A DNA stretch of 64,000 nt, from the NCBI RefSeq assembly GCF_023952475.1, contig NZ_JALHRX010000021.1:1-64000 (forward strand). Direction: 5' to 3'. The notes below the pieces were generated by a model. It was given only the letters and a program-made list of their open reading frames with translations. It had not been told where the DNA came from and did not search any database. Positions 7,830-15,762 of this stretch are shown piece after piece. Made by a program: the position numbers and the translations under genes. This stretch comes from Cupriavidus sp. WGlv3. GTDB lineage: Bacteria > Pseudomonadota > Gammaproteobacteria > Burkholderiales > Burkholderiaceae. Every line of letters starts with the position of its first letter. The first letter of the stretch is position 1.

Positions 7830-8777
7830 ATGGGCTTGAGGCAACTGCATCACTTCGTCACGCTGGTCGAGCAAGGTAGCTTCGCGCGCGCCGCTGCCGC
7901 GCTGCACCTGTCGCAGCCGGCGCTGACGCGCAGCATCCAGGCGCTGGAATCCGATCTGGGCACGCTGATCGACCGCAGCTACGGCAAGGTGCGCCCAACC
8001 GCCGCCGGCATGCTGGCGCTGGCGCGCGCGCGCCGCATGCTGCGCGAGCAGCGCGAACTGCGGCGCGACCTGAAATTGCTGGAGGACGTGGAAGTCGGCA
8101 CGATCCGCGCCGGCTTCGGGCCGTTTGCGGCCTCGTTCCTGCTGGACCCGGTGCTGGAGGCGCTGGTGCGCCGCTATCCGCGGCTGCGCATCGACCTCGA
8201 GACCGCCGACACGCCCGCGATGCGGCGCTCGCTCGAAGCCGAGCAGCTCGACATCTTTGTCGGCGAAAGCCGCAGCCTGGCGGAACTGGCACACCTGCAG
8301 ATCGACCGGCTGCCGGCACTGGAAACGGCATTCTTCGTGCGCAGCGGCCATCCGCTGACCCGGCAGCGCCGGGTCACGCTGGCCGACCTGCGTGGCTACC
8401 CGGTGGCCGGGACCCGGTTGCCGCCGCATATCGTGCGCTACTTCCGCCAGGCACTGCACGAGGCCAGCGGCGGCGGCGGCCCGCTGCCGGAGGACGAGCC
8501 CGGGCTGATGAGCGTCACCTGCAACGACATGCATGCGCTGCGCGCGCTGCTGCTGGCCGTCGATGCCGTGGCGCTGGTGCCGGTGGCGATGATGGCCGAG
8601 GCGTGCGCGCAGCGCCTGGCCGTGGCCCTGCCGATGCACCCACCCACCGCGCTGAAGGCGCAATATGGCATCGTCACGCTGGCCGGACGCACCCCGTCGC
8701 CGGCCATGCGCGTGTTCGCGGCGCTGGTGCATGAAGCGGTGGCGCAGACCGGCGCCGATGCCGGGCCGGCGCCGTAG
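7830..8777 (+). CDS. LysR-family transcriptional regulator
   Basis: A 315-residue LysR protein. The N-terminal helix-turn-helix is MGLRQLHHFVTLVEQGSFAR, then AAAALHLSQPALTRSIQALE (residues 1-65), followed by a periplasmic-binding-protein-like effector domain from about residue 95 (VGTIRAGFGPFAA). It faces away from the Bug receptor gene, the usual arrangement for a regulator of that transporter. No clear Shine-Dalgarno precedes the ATG at 7830, but the start fits the family exactly. The effector is probably the receptor's ligand, by inference. Confidence 0.88.
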   Translation: MGLRQLHHFVTLVEQGSFARAAAALHLSQPALTRSIQALESDLGTLIDRSYGKVRPTAAGMLALARARRMLREQRELRRDLKLLEDVEVGTIRAGFGPFAASFLLDPVLEALVRRYPRLRIDLETADTPAMRRSLEAEQLDIFVGESRSLAELAHLQIDRLPALETAFFVRSGHPLTRQRRVTLADLRGYPVAGTRLPPHIVRYFRQALHEASGGGGPLPEDEPGLMSVTCNDMHALRALLLAVDAVALVPVAMMAEACAQRLAVALPMHPPTALKAQYGIVTLAGRTPSPAMRVFAALVHEAVAQTGADAGPAP

Positions 8778-8798
8778 ACCCGGCGCGATGCGAGGCGT

Positions 8799-10118
8799 TC
8801 AGCCCGCAGCCACCGCGGGCTGTCCGGCCTGGACATCCGTCGGCAGCCGCGCGGCCAGGCGCTGGCGCGAGCGCTCCGGGTTGACCACGCACAGCCCGGC
8901 CAGCGCCGCCACCACCATGATTGCGCCGCACAGCGCCAGCCCCAGCTCAAAGCCGCGCGCGCCGGGCACGTTCTGCACCAGCACGCCCGTCACCAGCGGC
9001 GCCAGCACACCGGCCACCGACGACACCGAGGCATCGATCGCCAGCACTGCGCCGCGCTGCCCGGCCGGCACCACTTCGGCCAGCATCGCCGGGCCGAGCG
9101 AATAAATCGCCGGCGCGCACACGCATGCCAGCACCAGCAGCCCCACGCGCATGGCCGGCGTGGTGTCCGGCCATTGCAGCAACAGGAAGAAGCCGCCCGC
9201 CAGCAGCAGCATGCCGGCCGAGACCCGGCCGCGCGCCACCCGCGACGACACCCCGCGCGCCAGCAGGCGTTCCGAGAACCACGCGATCGCGATCGTCAGC
9301 GGCAGGTTGGTGCCGACGATCAGCGCGAACAGCTTGCCGCTGACGGCATGGTCGAAGCCCAGCCCGCTTTGCAGGTAGGCCGGGATCCAGGTCAGGCACA
9401 GCGCCAGGCCCCAGTACGCCGCCAGCCGCAGGGCAAAGCAGCCGAGCACGGTGGGATCGCTCAGCAGCACGCGATACGGCAGCCGCTGCGGCGCGCCGGG
9501 GCCCGCGGCGCCCGCGGCACCATGGCCGGCCGGGCGTTCGTCGAGCGTGCCTTCGCGCCCGAGCGCGATCCAGACCACCGCCCACACCACGCCCAGCACC
9601 GCCAGCAGGTAAAAGTTGGTGCGCCAGCCCCAGTGCGCCGCCACCGCAGGGATCAGCAGCCCGGCCAGCACGATGCCGATGCCCGCTCCCTGCGTCAGCA
9701 CCGCCACCGGCAGGTTGCGCCGGTTGTTCGGAAACCACTTGTAGCAGGCGTGGATCGCCACCGGCGCGGCCGGCCCTTCCATGAAGCCCAGCAGCACGCG
9801 CGACACGATCAGCACCGCCAGGCTCGACGACAGCGCGATCGGGATCTGGCACAGCGACCACGCCAGCGCCATCAGGATCAGCAGCCGCGAGGTCGGCGTG
9901 CGGTTGGCGAGGAAGCCGCCCAGCACGCCGGACACCGCAAACAGCCAGAAGAAGCTGCTGCCGACCAGGCCGAACTGCGCCGGCGTCAGCCCCAGCTCCG
10001 CCATCATCGGCGCGGCCAGCAGGCCCACCACCATCTTGTCCATGGCGTTGACCACCAGGAAGAAGAACAACAGCACTGCGGTCAGCCACGCGCGGCGCGG
10101 CTGGTAGGTTGGATTCAT
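8799..10118 (-). CDS. Major facilitator superfamily transporter (ACS/GudP-like)
   Basis: A 439-residue protein with about twelve hydrophobic spans. MNPTYQPRRAWLTAVLLFFF leads into VVNAMDKMVVGLLAAPMMAELGLT, then GGFLANRTPTSRLLILMALA (loop 2-3 motif) and GFMEGPAAPVAIHACYKWFP, the last being typical of anion:cation symporters. The start at 10118 is preceded by CGGGAGG, a good ribosome site. It lies downstream of the acyl-CoA dehydrogenase/DUF6285/kinase genes on the same strand (gap 53 bases), so it may import the carboxylic acid they degrade. The substrate is inferred from context only. Confidence 0.82.
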   Translation of the reverse strand: MNPTYQPRRAWLTAVLLFFFLVVNAMDKMVVGLLAAPMMAELGLTPAQFGLVGSSFFWLFAVSGVLGGFLANRTPTSRLLILMALAWSLCQIPIALSSSLAVLIVSRVLLGFMEGPAAPVAIHACYKWFPNNRRNLPVAVLTQGAGIGIVLAGLLIPAVAAHWGWRTNFYLLAVLGVVWAVVWIALGREGTLDERPAGHGAAGAAGPGAPQRLPYRVLLSDPTVLGCFALRLAAYWGLALCLTWIPAYLQSGLGFDHAVSGKLFALIVGTNLPLTIAIAWFSERLLARGVSSRVARGRVSAGMLLLAGGFFLLLQWPDTTPAMRVGLLVLACVCAPAIYSLGPAMLAEVVPAGQRGAVLAIDASVSSVAGVLAPLVTGVLVQNVPGARGFELGLALCGAIMVVAALAGLCVVNPERSRQRLAARLPTDVQAGQPAVAAG

Positions 10119-10171
10119 GCGTGCCTCCCGGAAGTAAGGGGATGCCCGCCGCTGCAGGCATCGAGGTTCAT

Positions 10172-11473
10172 TCATTGATGCGCCGTGCCGACGCCGTTGC
10201 GCCCGTCGCCGCCGATATAGCCGAACAGGTAGGCGCCGACCTTGCGCATCTGGATCTCGTCCGAGCCCTCGGTGATGCGGTAACGGCGGTGGTGACGGTA
10301 GATATGCTCGAACGGCTTGTGGCGCGAATAGCCGAGCCCGCCGTGCACCTGCATCGCGGTGTCGGCGGCCTCGCAGCACAGGCGGTTGGCGGTGTAGTTG
10401 CACATCGAGACCTTGTCCGACAGGCGTTTCTCCACCTCGCGCTTGGGCATCTGGTCCATTTGCCAGGCGGTCTGGCGGATAAAGGCGCGCAGCATCTCGG
10501 CGCGCGTGGCCAGTTCCACCAGCGGGAACTGGATGCCCTGGTTGCGCGCCAGCTCTTGCCCGAAGGGCTTGCGCTGGCGCGCGTACTTCACGCTCTCGCG
10601 GATGCAGTAGTCGGCCGCGCCCAGGCTGGCGGCGGCCTGGCGGATGCGGTTCTCGTGCACGAAATGCTGGGCAATGGCGAGACCGGCGCCGGGTTGCCCG
10701 AGCACGGCGTCGTCCGGCACCCAGACCCCGCTGAAACTCACACGCGGGTGGTCGGTGGGCATGTTGAAGGTCCACAGGTACTCTTCCACGCGCACGCCTG
10801 CGCTGTGCGCCGGCACCAGGAACGCGGTGATGCCCCGGGCATCGCCGTCCTCGCCGCTGGTGCGCGCGAACAGCACCACGTGCGTGGCGGTATGCAGGCC
10901 GGTGGTCCACATCTTCTCGCCGTCGATGCGCCAGCCGCCGCGCCCGCCGCGCGCCTCCGGGCGCGCGCGCGTGGCCATGTGGGTAGCGTCGGAACCGTGC
11001 TCTGGCTCGGTCAGGCCGAAGCTCAGCTTGACGGTCTCGTCCAGCATGCCCGGGATCAGCGTGGCGCGTTGCGCGTCGCTGCCGAAATCGCGCAGCACCA
11101 GCACGAAAGGCTTGTTGCCGACGATCGAATGCTCGTTCTGCAGGTCGTTGTGCAAACCCAGCCCCCTGGCCGCCAGGTGTTCACGGATCACGGCCATCCA
11201 CAGGTTGCCGCCATCGCGGCCACCGTACTCGGCAGGCAGCGCGAAGCGCAGGTGCCCGGCGCGGTCGGCGCGGCGGCGCGCTTCGGCCAGCAGCGCCTCC
11301 CATTCGGGGCGCGGCAGGCCCTGGTTGTCGAAGTCGGTGCGGGCCCATTCGCGGCGGTGGTCGAAGAAGCGCTGGTTGTCGCTCTCGGCCTGCAGTGGTG
11401 CGATCTCGGCCTCGATAAAGGCATCGAGCTCGGCCAGGTAGGCCGTCAGCTCGGCCGGCAGCTGGAAATTCAT
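10172..11473 (-). CDS. Acyl-CoA dehydrogenase, ACAD10/11-LvaC type
   Basis: A 433-residue FAD-dependent acyl-CoA dehydrogenase. Recognisable parts are FGLTEPEHGSDATHMATRA (FAD and substrate binding, mid-protein), LGAADYCIRESVKYARQRKPFG, QVHGGLGYSRHKPFEHIYRHHRRYRI split across the C-terminal domain, and ITEGSDEIQM with the Glu at the usual catalytic-base position. The long N-terminal segment with HRREWARTDF is typical of the ACAD10/11 group. Its start overlaps the stop of the DUF6285 gene by four bases (ATGA). With the kinase-like gene upstream, the set matches LvaA-B-C of Pseudomonas, so 4-phosphohydroxyacyl-CoA is a likely substrate (inference). Confidence 0.82.
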   Translation of the reverse strand: MNFQLPAELTAYLAELDAFIEAEIAPLQAESDNQRFFDHRREWARTDFDNQGLPRPEWEALLAEARRRADRAGHLRFALPAEYGGRDGGNLWMAVIREHLAARGLGLHNDLQNEHSIVGNKPFVLVLRDFGSDAQRATLIPGMLDETVKLSFGLTEPEHGSDATHMATRARPEARGGRGGWRIDGEKMWTTGLHTATHVVLFARTSGEDGDARGITAFLVPAHSAGVRVEEYLWTFNMPTDHPRVSFSGVWVPDDAVLGQPGAGLAIAQHFVHENRIRQAAASLGAADYCIRESVKYARQRKPFGQELARNQGIQFPLVELATRAEMLRAFIRQTAWQMDQMPKREVEKRLSDKVSMCNYTANRLCCEAADTAMQVHGGLGYSRHKPFEHIYRHHRRYRITEGSDEIQMRKVGAYLFGYIGGDGRNGVGTAHQ

Positions 11474-11856
11474 GGAAGCGTCTCCTCAGGATCCACAATC
11501 TGGCGATAGCTGCTGTACCCGGGCTGGTCGACGGCAAGCTTGGCCAGCGTGACCGCCCACAGGTGGTCGGCAAGCCCGGGCGTGGCGGCATCGAGGCGCC
11601 CGCTGGCGATGCCCTCGCACAGGCGCCGGTTCAGTTCGGCGAGCGTGCCGTCGGCGCCCAGCAGCGCGCGCAGGCGCTCGTGCTCCGCGGCCTGCGCCGC
11701 GGGCGCGAGGCGCAGTTCGCGCGCGACGATGTCGAGCACATTGGCGGCCACGCGCGCATCGAAGGCCGCGCGGCCGCTCAAGCCTGGGATCACGGTGTCA
11801 CGCAGGAAGGCGGTCACCGCGTCGATCAGTTCAGCGGCGTGGGGGGTGTCTTGCAT
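11470..11856 (-). CDS. DUF6285 protein, LvaB-like kinase partner
   Basis: A small helical protein of 128 residues (MQDTPHAAELIDAVTAFLRD at the start, VDPEETLP at the end). It lies between the APH-like kinase and the acyl-CoA dehydrogenase and overlaps both: 26 bases with the kinase gene and an ATGA with the dehydrogenase gene, so the three are translationally coupled. The pattern matches DUF6285, which includes LvaB of the Pseudomonas putida levulinate pathway, needed with LvaA for phosphorylation of 4-hydroxyacyl-CoA. Family assignment is from memory of that gene order and the sequence pattern. Confidence 0.7.
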   Translation of the reverse strand: MQDTPHAAELIDAVTAFLRDTVIPGLSGRAAFDARVAANVLDIVARELRLAPAAQAAEHERLRALLGADGTLAELNRRLCEGIASGRLDAATPGLADHLWAVTLAKLAVDQPGYSSYRQIVDPEETLP

Positions 11857-12922
11857 GTTCAGTCTCCGGGGCCGGGCCGGCCGACGCAGGCTCGCGCGGC
11901 AGCAACAGGTCGAGCAGGTCGATCTCGGTTTCGGAACTGCGCCGGCCGATCGCGGCGCGTTCCACGCTGCGCGGCCCGCCGCCGTCCAGCGCGCGCGACA
12001 TGGTCTGGCAGGCCACGCCCCACTTGAGCACGCCAAAGATCTCCCAGAAGCGAACGCGCCCGGCATCGACCGTGCCGCCCGCGTCGGCATAGCCGGCAAA
12101 CAGCTGCGCGCGCGTACCGAAGCCGCCCACCGGCAGCTCGGAGCGGCCGAAGCGCCAGGAATTCACGCACAGCCAGCCCAGGTCGGTCATCGGATCGCCC
12201 ACATGCGCCAGCTCCCAGTCCAGCACCGCGCGCAGGCCCGTCTCGTCGACCATCAGGTTGCCGTTGCGGAAATCGCCATGGACCAGCGTGGCGCGCCCCG
12301 GTGCCGGCGCATGGCGCCGCAGCCAGCGGAAGGCCAGCTCGAATACCGGGCGCTGCTCGCCCGCCGCCCGATAGCGCCGCAGGTAGCCCTCGACTTCGTC
12401 GGCGGCGCAGCTCTCGCGCAGCGGCGGCAGCGCGGCGCGGTCGATGCCGTGGATCGCGGCGAGGGCCTGCCCGCACTGGTAGGCCAGCCGTTCGCGCGCC
12501 CGCGCCAGCCGCGGCTCGCGCACGATGCGCCCGCCCAGCGTCTCGCCTTCGATGCGGTCCATCACGAAGCCGGCGCCGATGCCGTCCTGCGGCGCCAGCA
12601 TCGCCCGCACCACCGGCACCGGCACCCCGGCCGCGCCGGCCAGTCGCAGCAGCGCGGCCTCGGCCGCCATGCCTGCCTGTAGCGCCGACACCGTCGCCGC
12701 GGGCCGCGCCGCCGCGCCGGGATCGCGCCGCAGGATCATCGGAACGGGCCCGTGCGACCCGGCCAGCGTGAACGACCACGTCTCCTGGCTGGCGCCACCG
12801 GACAGGCGGCGCAGATCGGTGATGCCGGCCTCGGCATCGAAGCCGGGCAACTCGCGGCGTACGACGCGGCGCAGGCCGGCCAGCAAGCCGGCTTCCGCGT
12901 GGAGGGGCGTGGATAGGTGCAT
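11831..12922 (-). CDS. APH-like kinase, LvaA/ACAD10-type phosphotransferase
   Basis: A 363-residue aminoglycoside-phosphotransferase-fold protein. The start LRRLSGGASQETW is the glycine-rich loop region (about residues 35-47), VHGDFRNGNLMVDE is the catalytic Brenner loop with Asp and Asn, and VLDWELAHVGDPMTDLGWL is the metal-binding DWE motif. In ACAD10/11 and LvaA this domain phosphorylates the 4-hydroxyl of 4-hydroxyacyl-CoA rather than a drug. It is the first gene of the coupled trio, with CCGGAG before the ATG at 12922. A resistance role is unlikely given the neighbours. Confidence 0.8.
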   Translation of the reverse strand: MHLSTPLHAEAGLLAGLRRVVRRELPGFDAEAGITDLRRLSGGASQETWSFTLAGSHGPVPMILRRDPGAAARPAATVSALQAGMAAEAALLRLAGAAGVPVPVVRAMLAPQDGIGAGFVMDRIEGETLGGRIVREPRLARARERLAYQCGQALAAIHGIDRAALPPLRESCAADEVEGYLRRYRAAGEQRPVFELAFRWLRRHAPAPGRATLVHGDFRNGNLMVDETGLRAVLDWELAHVGDPMTDLGWLCVNSWRFGRSELPVGGFGTRAQLFAGYADAGGTVDAGRVRFWEIFGVLKWGVACQTMSRALDGGGPRSVERAAIGRRSSETEIDLLDLLLPREPASAGPAPETEHARHPPRR

Positions 12923-12966
12923 CGGTCTCCGGGCAGTCCCGCATGGTCGCGGCACCGCAGAATTAG

Positions 12967-13022
12967 TAATCTTGATTATGTTTTTGCCGAGTATGGTGGC
13001 CTGATACAGTTCATGACATCAG
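12967..13022. promoter_or_regulatory. Divergent control region with two inverted repeats
   Basis: The 158-base gap between the kinase gene and the TetR regulator is AT-rich in its centre. TAATC-TT-GATTA lies at 12967-12978. A larger imperfect palindrome, CTGAT and ATCAG arms around a TTCA centre, spans 13001-13022. A TetR dimer could bind either. A CATAAT-like -10 for the kinase operon overlaps the first. Confidence 0.35.
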
Positions 13023-13080
13023 TAAAAACACGGACAAACAGGGGCACGCGGAATCACTTCCGCAACCGATCGGGGTCGTC

Positions 13081-13716
13081 ATGAAAGAAAAACTGATCGC
13101 GCTGGAAGGCCACGCCGGCTATGCCGCGCCGCGCTATTCCAGCGGGCTGCGCACCACCCACCGGCTGCTCGAGGCCGGCCGCCGGCTGCTGCGCGAACGC
13201 ACGCTGGAACAGGTGCCCATCCAGGAGATCTGTGCCCGCGCCGGCGTCACCACCGGCGCGTTCTACAGCCGCTTCGACGGCAAGGACAGCTATTTCAAGG
13301 CCCTGCAGGCGCTGGCGCTGGCTAAGCTGCGCAACGCCATGGCGGCGCGCCTGGCACAGCTCGATAACGCACCGACGTCGCTGGAGGACGCGGTGCGCAC
13401 CATGGCGCGCGACAGCCGCATCTGGGCGTGCCGCAATGAAGGCGTGCTGCGCGCCTCGCTGGTGGTGCGCGCCACCACGGGCGAAGACCCGATCCGGCAG
13501 CTCAATCGCCAGTACATCGTCGACCTGGCCTCGCGCCTGGCGCGGCTGCACCCGGCCGGCCCGTCGCCCGAGCTGGAACTGCGCATCCGCTTCGCCCACC
13601 AGGCGCTGGCCGGCACGCTGCTGTATGCGCTGATCAACCGCGAAAGCATCTACGCGCTGTCAGACCGCCGGCTGGACCAGGAAATGGCGCGGGCGTTCCT
13701 GCTGTCGGTGGCGTAG
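13081..13716 (+). CDS. TetR-family transcriptional regulator
   Basis: A 211-residue TetR protein. Residues about 25-70 hold the DNA-binding domain, with TLEQVPIQEICARAGVTTG and AFYSRFDGKDSYF as the recognition region. The C-terminal ligand domain is helical and not assigned. It is divergent from the kinase/DUF6285/acyl-CoA dehydrogenase/MFS operon and is the likely repressor, responding to an acyl-CoA or acid of that pathway (inference). The ATG at 13081 begins shortly before the conserved helix. Confidence 0.85.
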   Translation: MKEKLIALEGHAGYAAPRYSSGLRTTHRLLEAGRRLLRERTLEQVPIQEICARAGVTTGAFYSRFDGKDSYFKALQALALAKLRNAMAARLAQLDNAPTSLEDAVRTMARDSRIWACRNEGVLRASLVVRATTGEDPIRQLNRQYIVDLASRLARLHPAGPSPELELRIRFAHQALAGTLLYALINRESIYALSDRRLDQEMARAFLLSVA

Positions 13717-13740
13717 CGCCAGTCAAGTCCAGGCCACAAT

Positions 13741-13766
13741 GGAAAAGAGGCCCCGCAGGGCCTCTT
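13741..13766 (-). terminator. Terminator of glmS
   Basis: AAGAGGCCC and GGGCCTCTT form a perfect stem around CGCA (13745-13766). Read on the minus strand it ends in TTTTCC, about 45 bases past the glmS stop. It also lies just beyond the TetR gene on the other strand. Confidence 0.8.
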
Positions 13767-13811
13767 CGCAACTGGCAGATGGCAGCCGGCGTCGCGCCGG
13801 CTTCGCTCGCC

Positions 13812-15650
13812 TTACTCCACCGTCACCGACTTCGCCAGGTTGCGCGGCTTGTCCACGTCGGTGCCGCGCGCGCACGCCGTGTGGTACGCCAGCAGCTGCA
13901 GCGGCACCACGTGCAGGATCGGCGAGAGGTCGCCGTAGTGCTCGGGCATGCGGATCACCTGGATGCCGTCGGACGACTGGATCTGCGTATCGCTGTCGGC
14001 AAACACGTACAGGCGGCCGCCGCGGGCGCGCACTTCCTGGATGTTGGACTTGAGCTTCTCCAGCAGCGCGTCGTTGGGCGCGACGGTGACCACCGGCATG
14101 GCTTCGGTGACCAGCGCCAGCGGGCCGTGCTTGAGCTCGCCCGCCGGATAGGCCTCGGCGTGGATATACGAGATTTCCTTGAGCTTGAGCGCCCCCTCCA
14201 TCGCGATCGGGTAATGCAGGCCGCGGCCGAGGAACAGTGCGTTCTCGCGGCGAGCGAAGTCTTCGGACCAGGCGATGATCTGCGGCTCCAGCGCCAGCAC
14301 GCCGTGCAGCGCGGCCGGCAAGTGGCGCAGGTTGGTCAGGGCCTGGGCCTCGGCCTCTTCGGTGAGCAGGCCGCGGGTCTTGGCCAGCGACAGCGTCAGC
14401 ATGTAAAGCGCTGCCAGCTGCGTGGTGAAGGCCTTGGTCGAAGCCACGCCGATCTCGGTGCCGGCGCGGGTCAGGAAGCGCAGTTCGGTCTCGCGCACCA
14501 TGGCGCTGGTGGCGACGTTGCAGACCGCCAGCGTATGGACGTGGCCCAGCGCGCGGGCATGGCGCAGCGCGGCCATGGTGTCGGCGGTTTCGCCCGATTG
14601 CGAGATCACCACCACCAGCGCGCGCGGGTTGGGCACGGTGTCGCGGTAGCGGTATTCGCTGGCGACCTCGACCTGGGTCGGGATCCTGGCGATGCTTTCG
14701 AGCCAGTACTTGGCGGTGCAGCCGGAATAGTAGCTGGTGCCGCAGGCCAGGATCAGCACGCTATCGATGCCGGCGAAGACCTCTGCCGCGTTGTCGCCGA
14801 ACAAATCCGGCGACAGGCCTTCGACACCTTCGAGCGTGTCGCCCAGCGCGCGCGGCTGCTCGAAGATTTCCTTCTGCATGAAGTGGCGGTACGGGCCCAG
14901 GTCGACCGAGGCGGCATGGGCTTCGACCAGGCGCGCTTCGCGCTCGACCGGGTGGTCATCGACGTCGTGGATGGTCACGCCGTCCAGCGTGATCTCGACC
15001 ACATCGCCCTCTTCCAGGTAGATGATGCGGTTGGCGGTGCCGGCCACGGCCAGCGCGTCGGACGCCAGGAAGGACTCGTTTTCGCCCAGCGCCACCACCA
15101 GCGGCGAGCCGGCGCGCGCGCCGACCACGCGGCCAGGCTGGTCCTTGGCGAACACCGCGATGGCGTAGGCGCCGTGCAGGCGCTTGGTGACCGCGCGCAC
15201 CGAGGCGAACAGGTCGCCGCGGGTGGCGCTGCTGGGATAGCTGTAGGCCTGGTGGATCAGGTGGGCGACCACCTCGGTATCGGTCTGCGACTCGAAGCCG
15301 TAGCCGACCGCGCGCAGCTCTTCTCGCAGCGGCTCGTAGTTCTCGATGATGCCGTTGTGCACCAGCGCGATGGTCTCGCCCGACAGGTGCGGGTGGGCGT
15401 TGACGGTGTCGGGCTTGCCATGCGTGGCCCAGCGCGTATGCGCCACGCCGGTGAAGCCGGACAGGCCGGACGCCTGCGTCTGCGCGTCGAGGTCGGCGAC
15501 GCGCGACACGGTGCGCGCGCGCTCGACCGCATCGTCGCGCACGACGGCGACGCCGCACGAGTCATAGCCGCGATACTCCAGGCGGCGCAGCCCTTCGATC
15601 AGGACCGGAACGATGTTGCGCGTGGAAACCGCGCCGACGATGCCACACAT
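13812..15650 (-). CDS. glmS: Glutamine--fructose-6-phosphate aminotransferase (isomerising)
   Basis: A full-length 612-residue GlmS, which makes glucosamine-6-phosphate from fructose-6-phosphate and glutamine, the first step to UDP-GlcNAc. The mature N-terminus is CGIVGAVS, so Cys2 is the glutaminase nucleophile after Met removal. LEYRGYDSCG and HTRWATHG complete that domain (about 1-240). Two SIS sugar-isomerase domains follow, with ACGTSYYSG and ISQSGETADT. The C-terminus ends KPRNLAKSVTVE, the conserved GlmS tail. It follows glmU on the same strand, so the two UDP-GlcNAc genes are paired, separated by two strong hairpins. Confidence 0.97.
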   Translation of the reverse strand: MCGIVGAVSTRNIVPVLIEGLRRLEYRGYDSCGVAVVRDDAVERARTVSRVADLDAQTQASGLSGFTGVAHTRWATHGKPDTVNAHPHLSGETIALVHNGIIENYEPLREELRAVGYGFESQTDTEVVAHLIHQAYSYPSSATRGDLFASVRAVTKRLHGAYAIAVFAKDQPGRVVGARAGSPLVVALGENESFLASDALAVAGTANRIIYLEEGDVVEITLDGVTIHDVDDHPVEREARLVEAHAASVDLGPYRHFMQKEIFEQPRALGDTLEGVEGLSPDLFGDNAAEVFAGIDSVLILACGTSYYSGCTAKYWLESIARIPTQVEVASEYRYRDTVPNPRALVVVISQSGETADTMAALRHARALGHVHTLAVCNVATSAMVRETELRFLTRAGTEIGVASTKAFTTQLAALYMLTLSLAKTRGLLTEEAEAQALTNLRHLPAALHGVLALEPQIIAWSEDFARRENALFLGRGLHYPIAMEGALKLKEISYIHAEAYPAGELKHGPLALVTEAMPVVTVAPNDALLEKLKSNIQEVRARGGRLYVFADSDTQIQSSDGIQVIRMPEHYGDLSPILHVVPLQLLAYHTACARGTDVDKPRNLAKSVTVE

Positions 15651-15707
15651 GCTGAACCCCCGTTTGCTGGCGCCTGCCCTGAGGCTGACGCCGGTATGAA
15701 TCCTGTG

Positions 15708-15755
15708 GCGCCGCCTGGTGCAGGCGGCGCGTGCCCGGGCCGCCCGGGGCGGCCC
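15708..15755. repeat. Two tandem GC-rich hairpins between glmU and glmS
   Basis: GCGCCGCCTG-GTG-CAGGCGGCGC (15708-15730) is a perfect 10-base stem. GGGCCGC-CCGGG-GCGGCCC (15737-15755) follows. Neither has a T-run, so they may protect the glmU 3' end or attenuate rather than terminate. Confidence 0.6.
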
Positions 15756-15762
15756 CTGGTGC

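Noticed and set aside
11831..12922. Aminoglycoside resistance gene
   Set aside because: The APH fold is present, but coupling to DUF6285 and an ACAD10/11-type gene fits the acyl-CoA kinase group.
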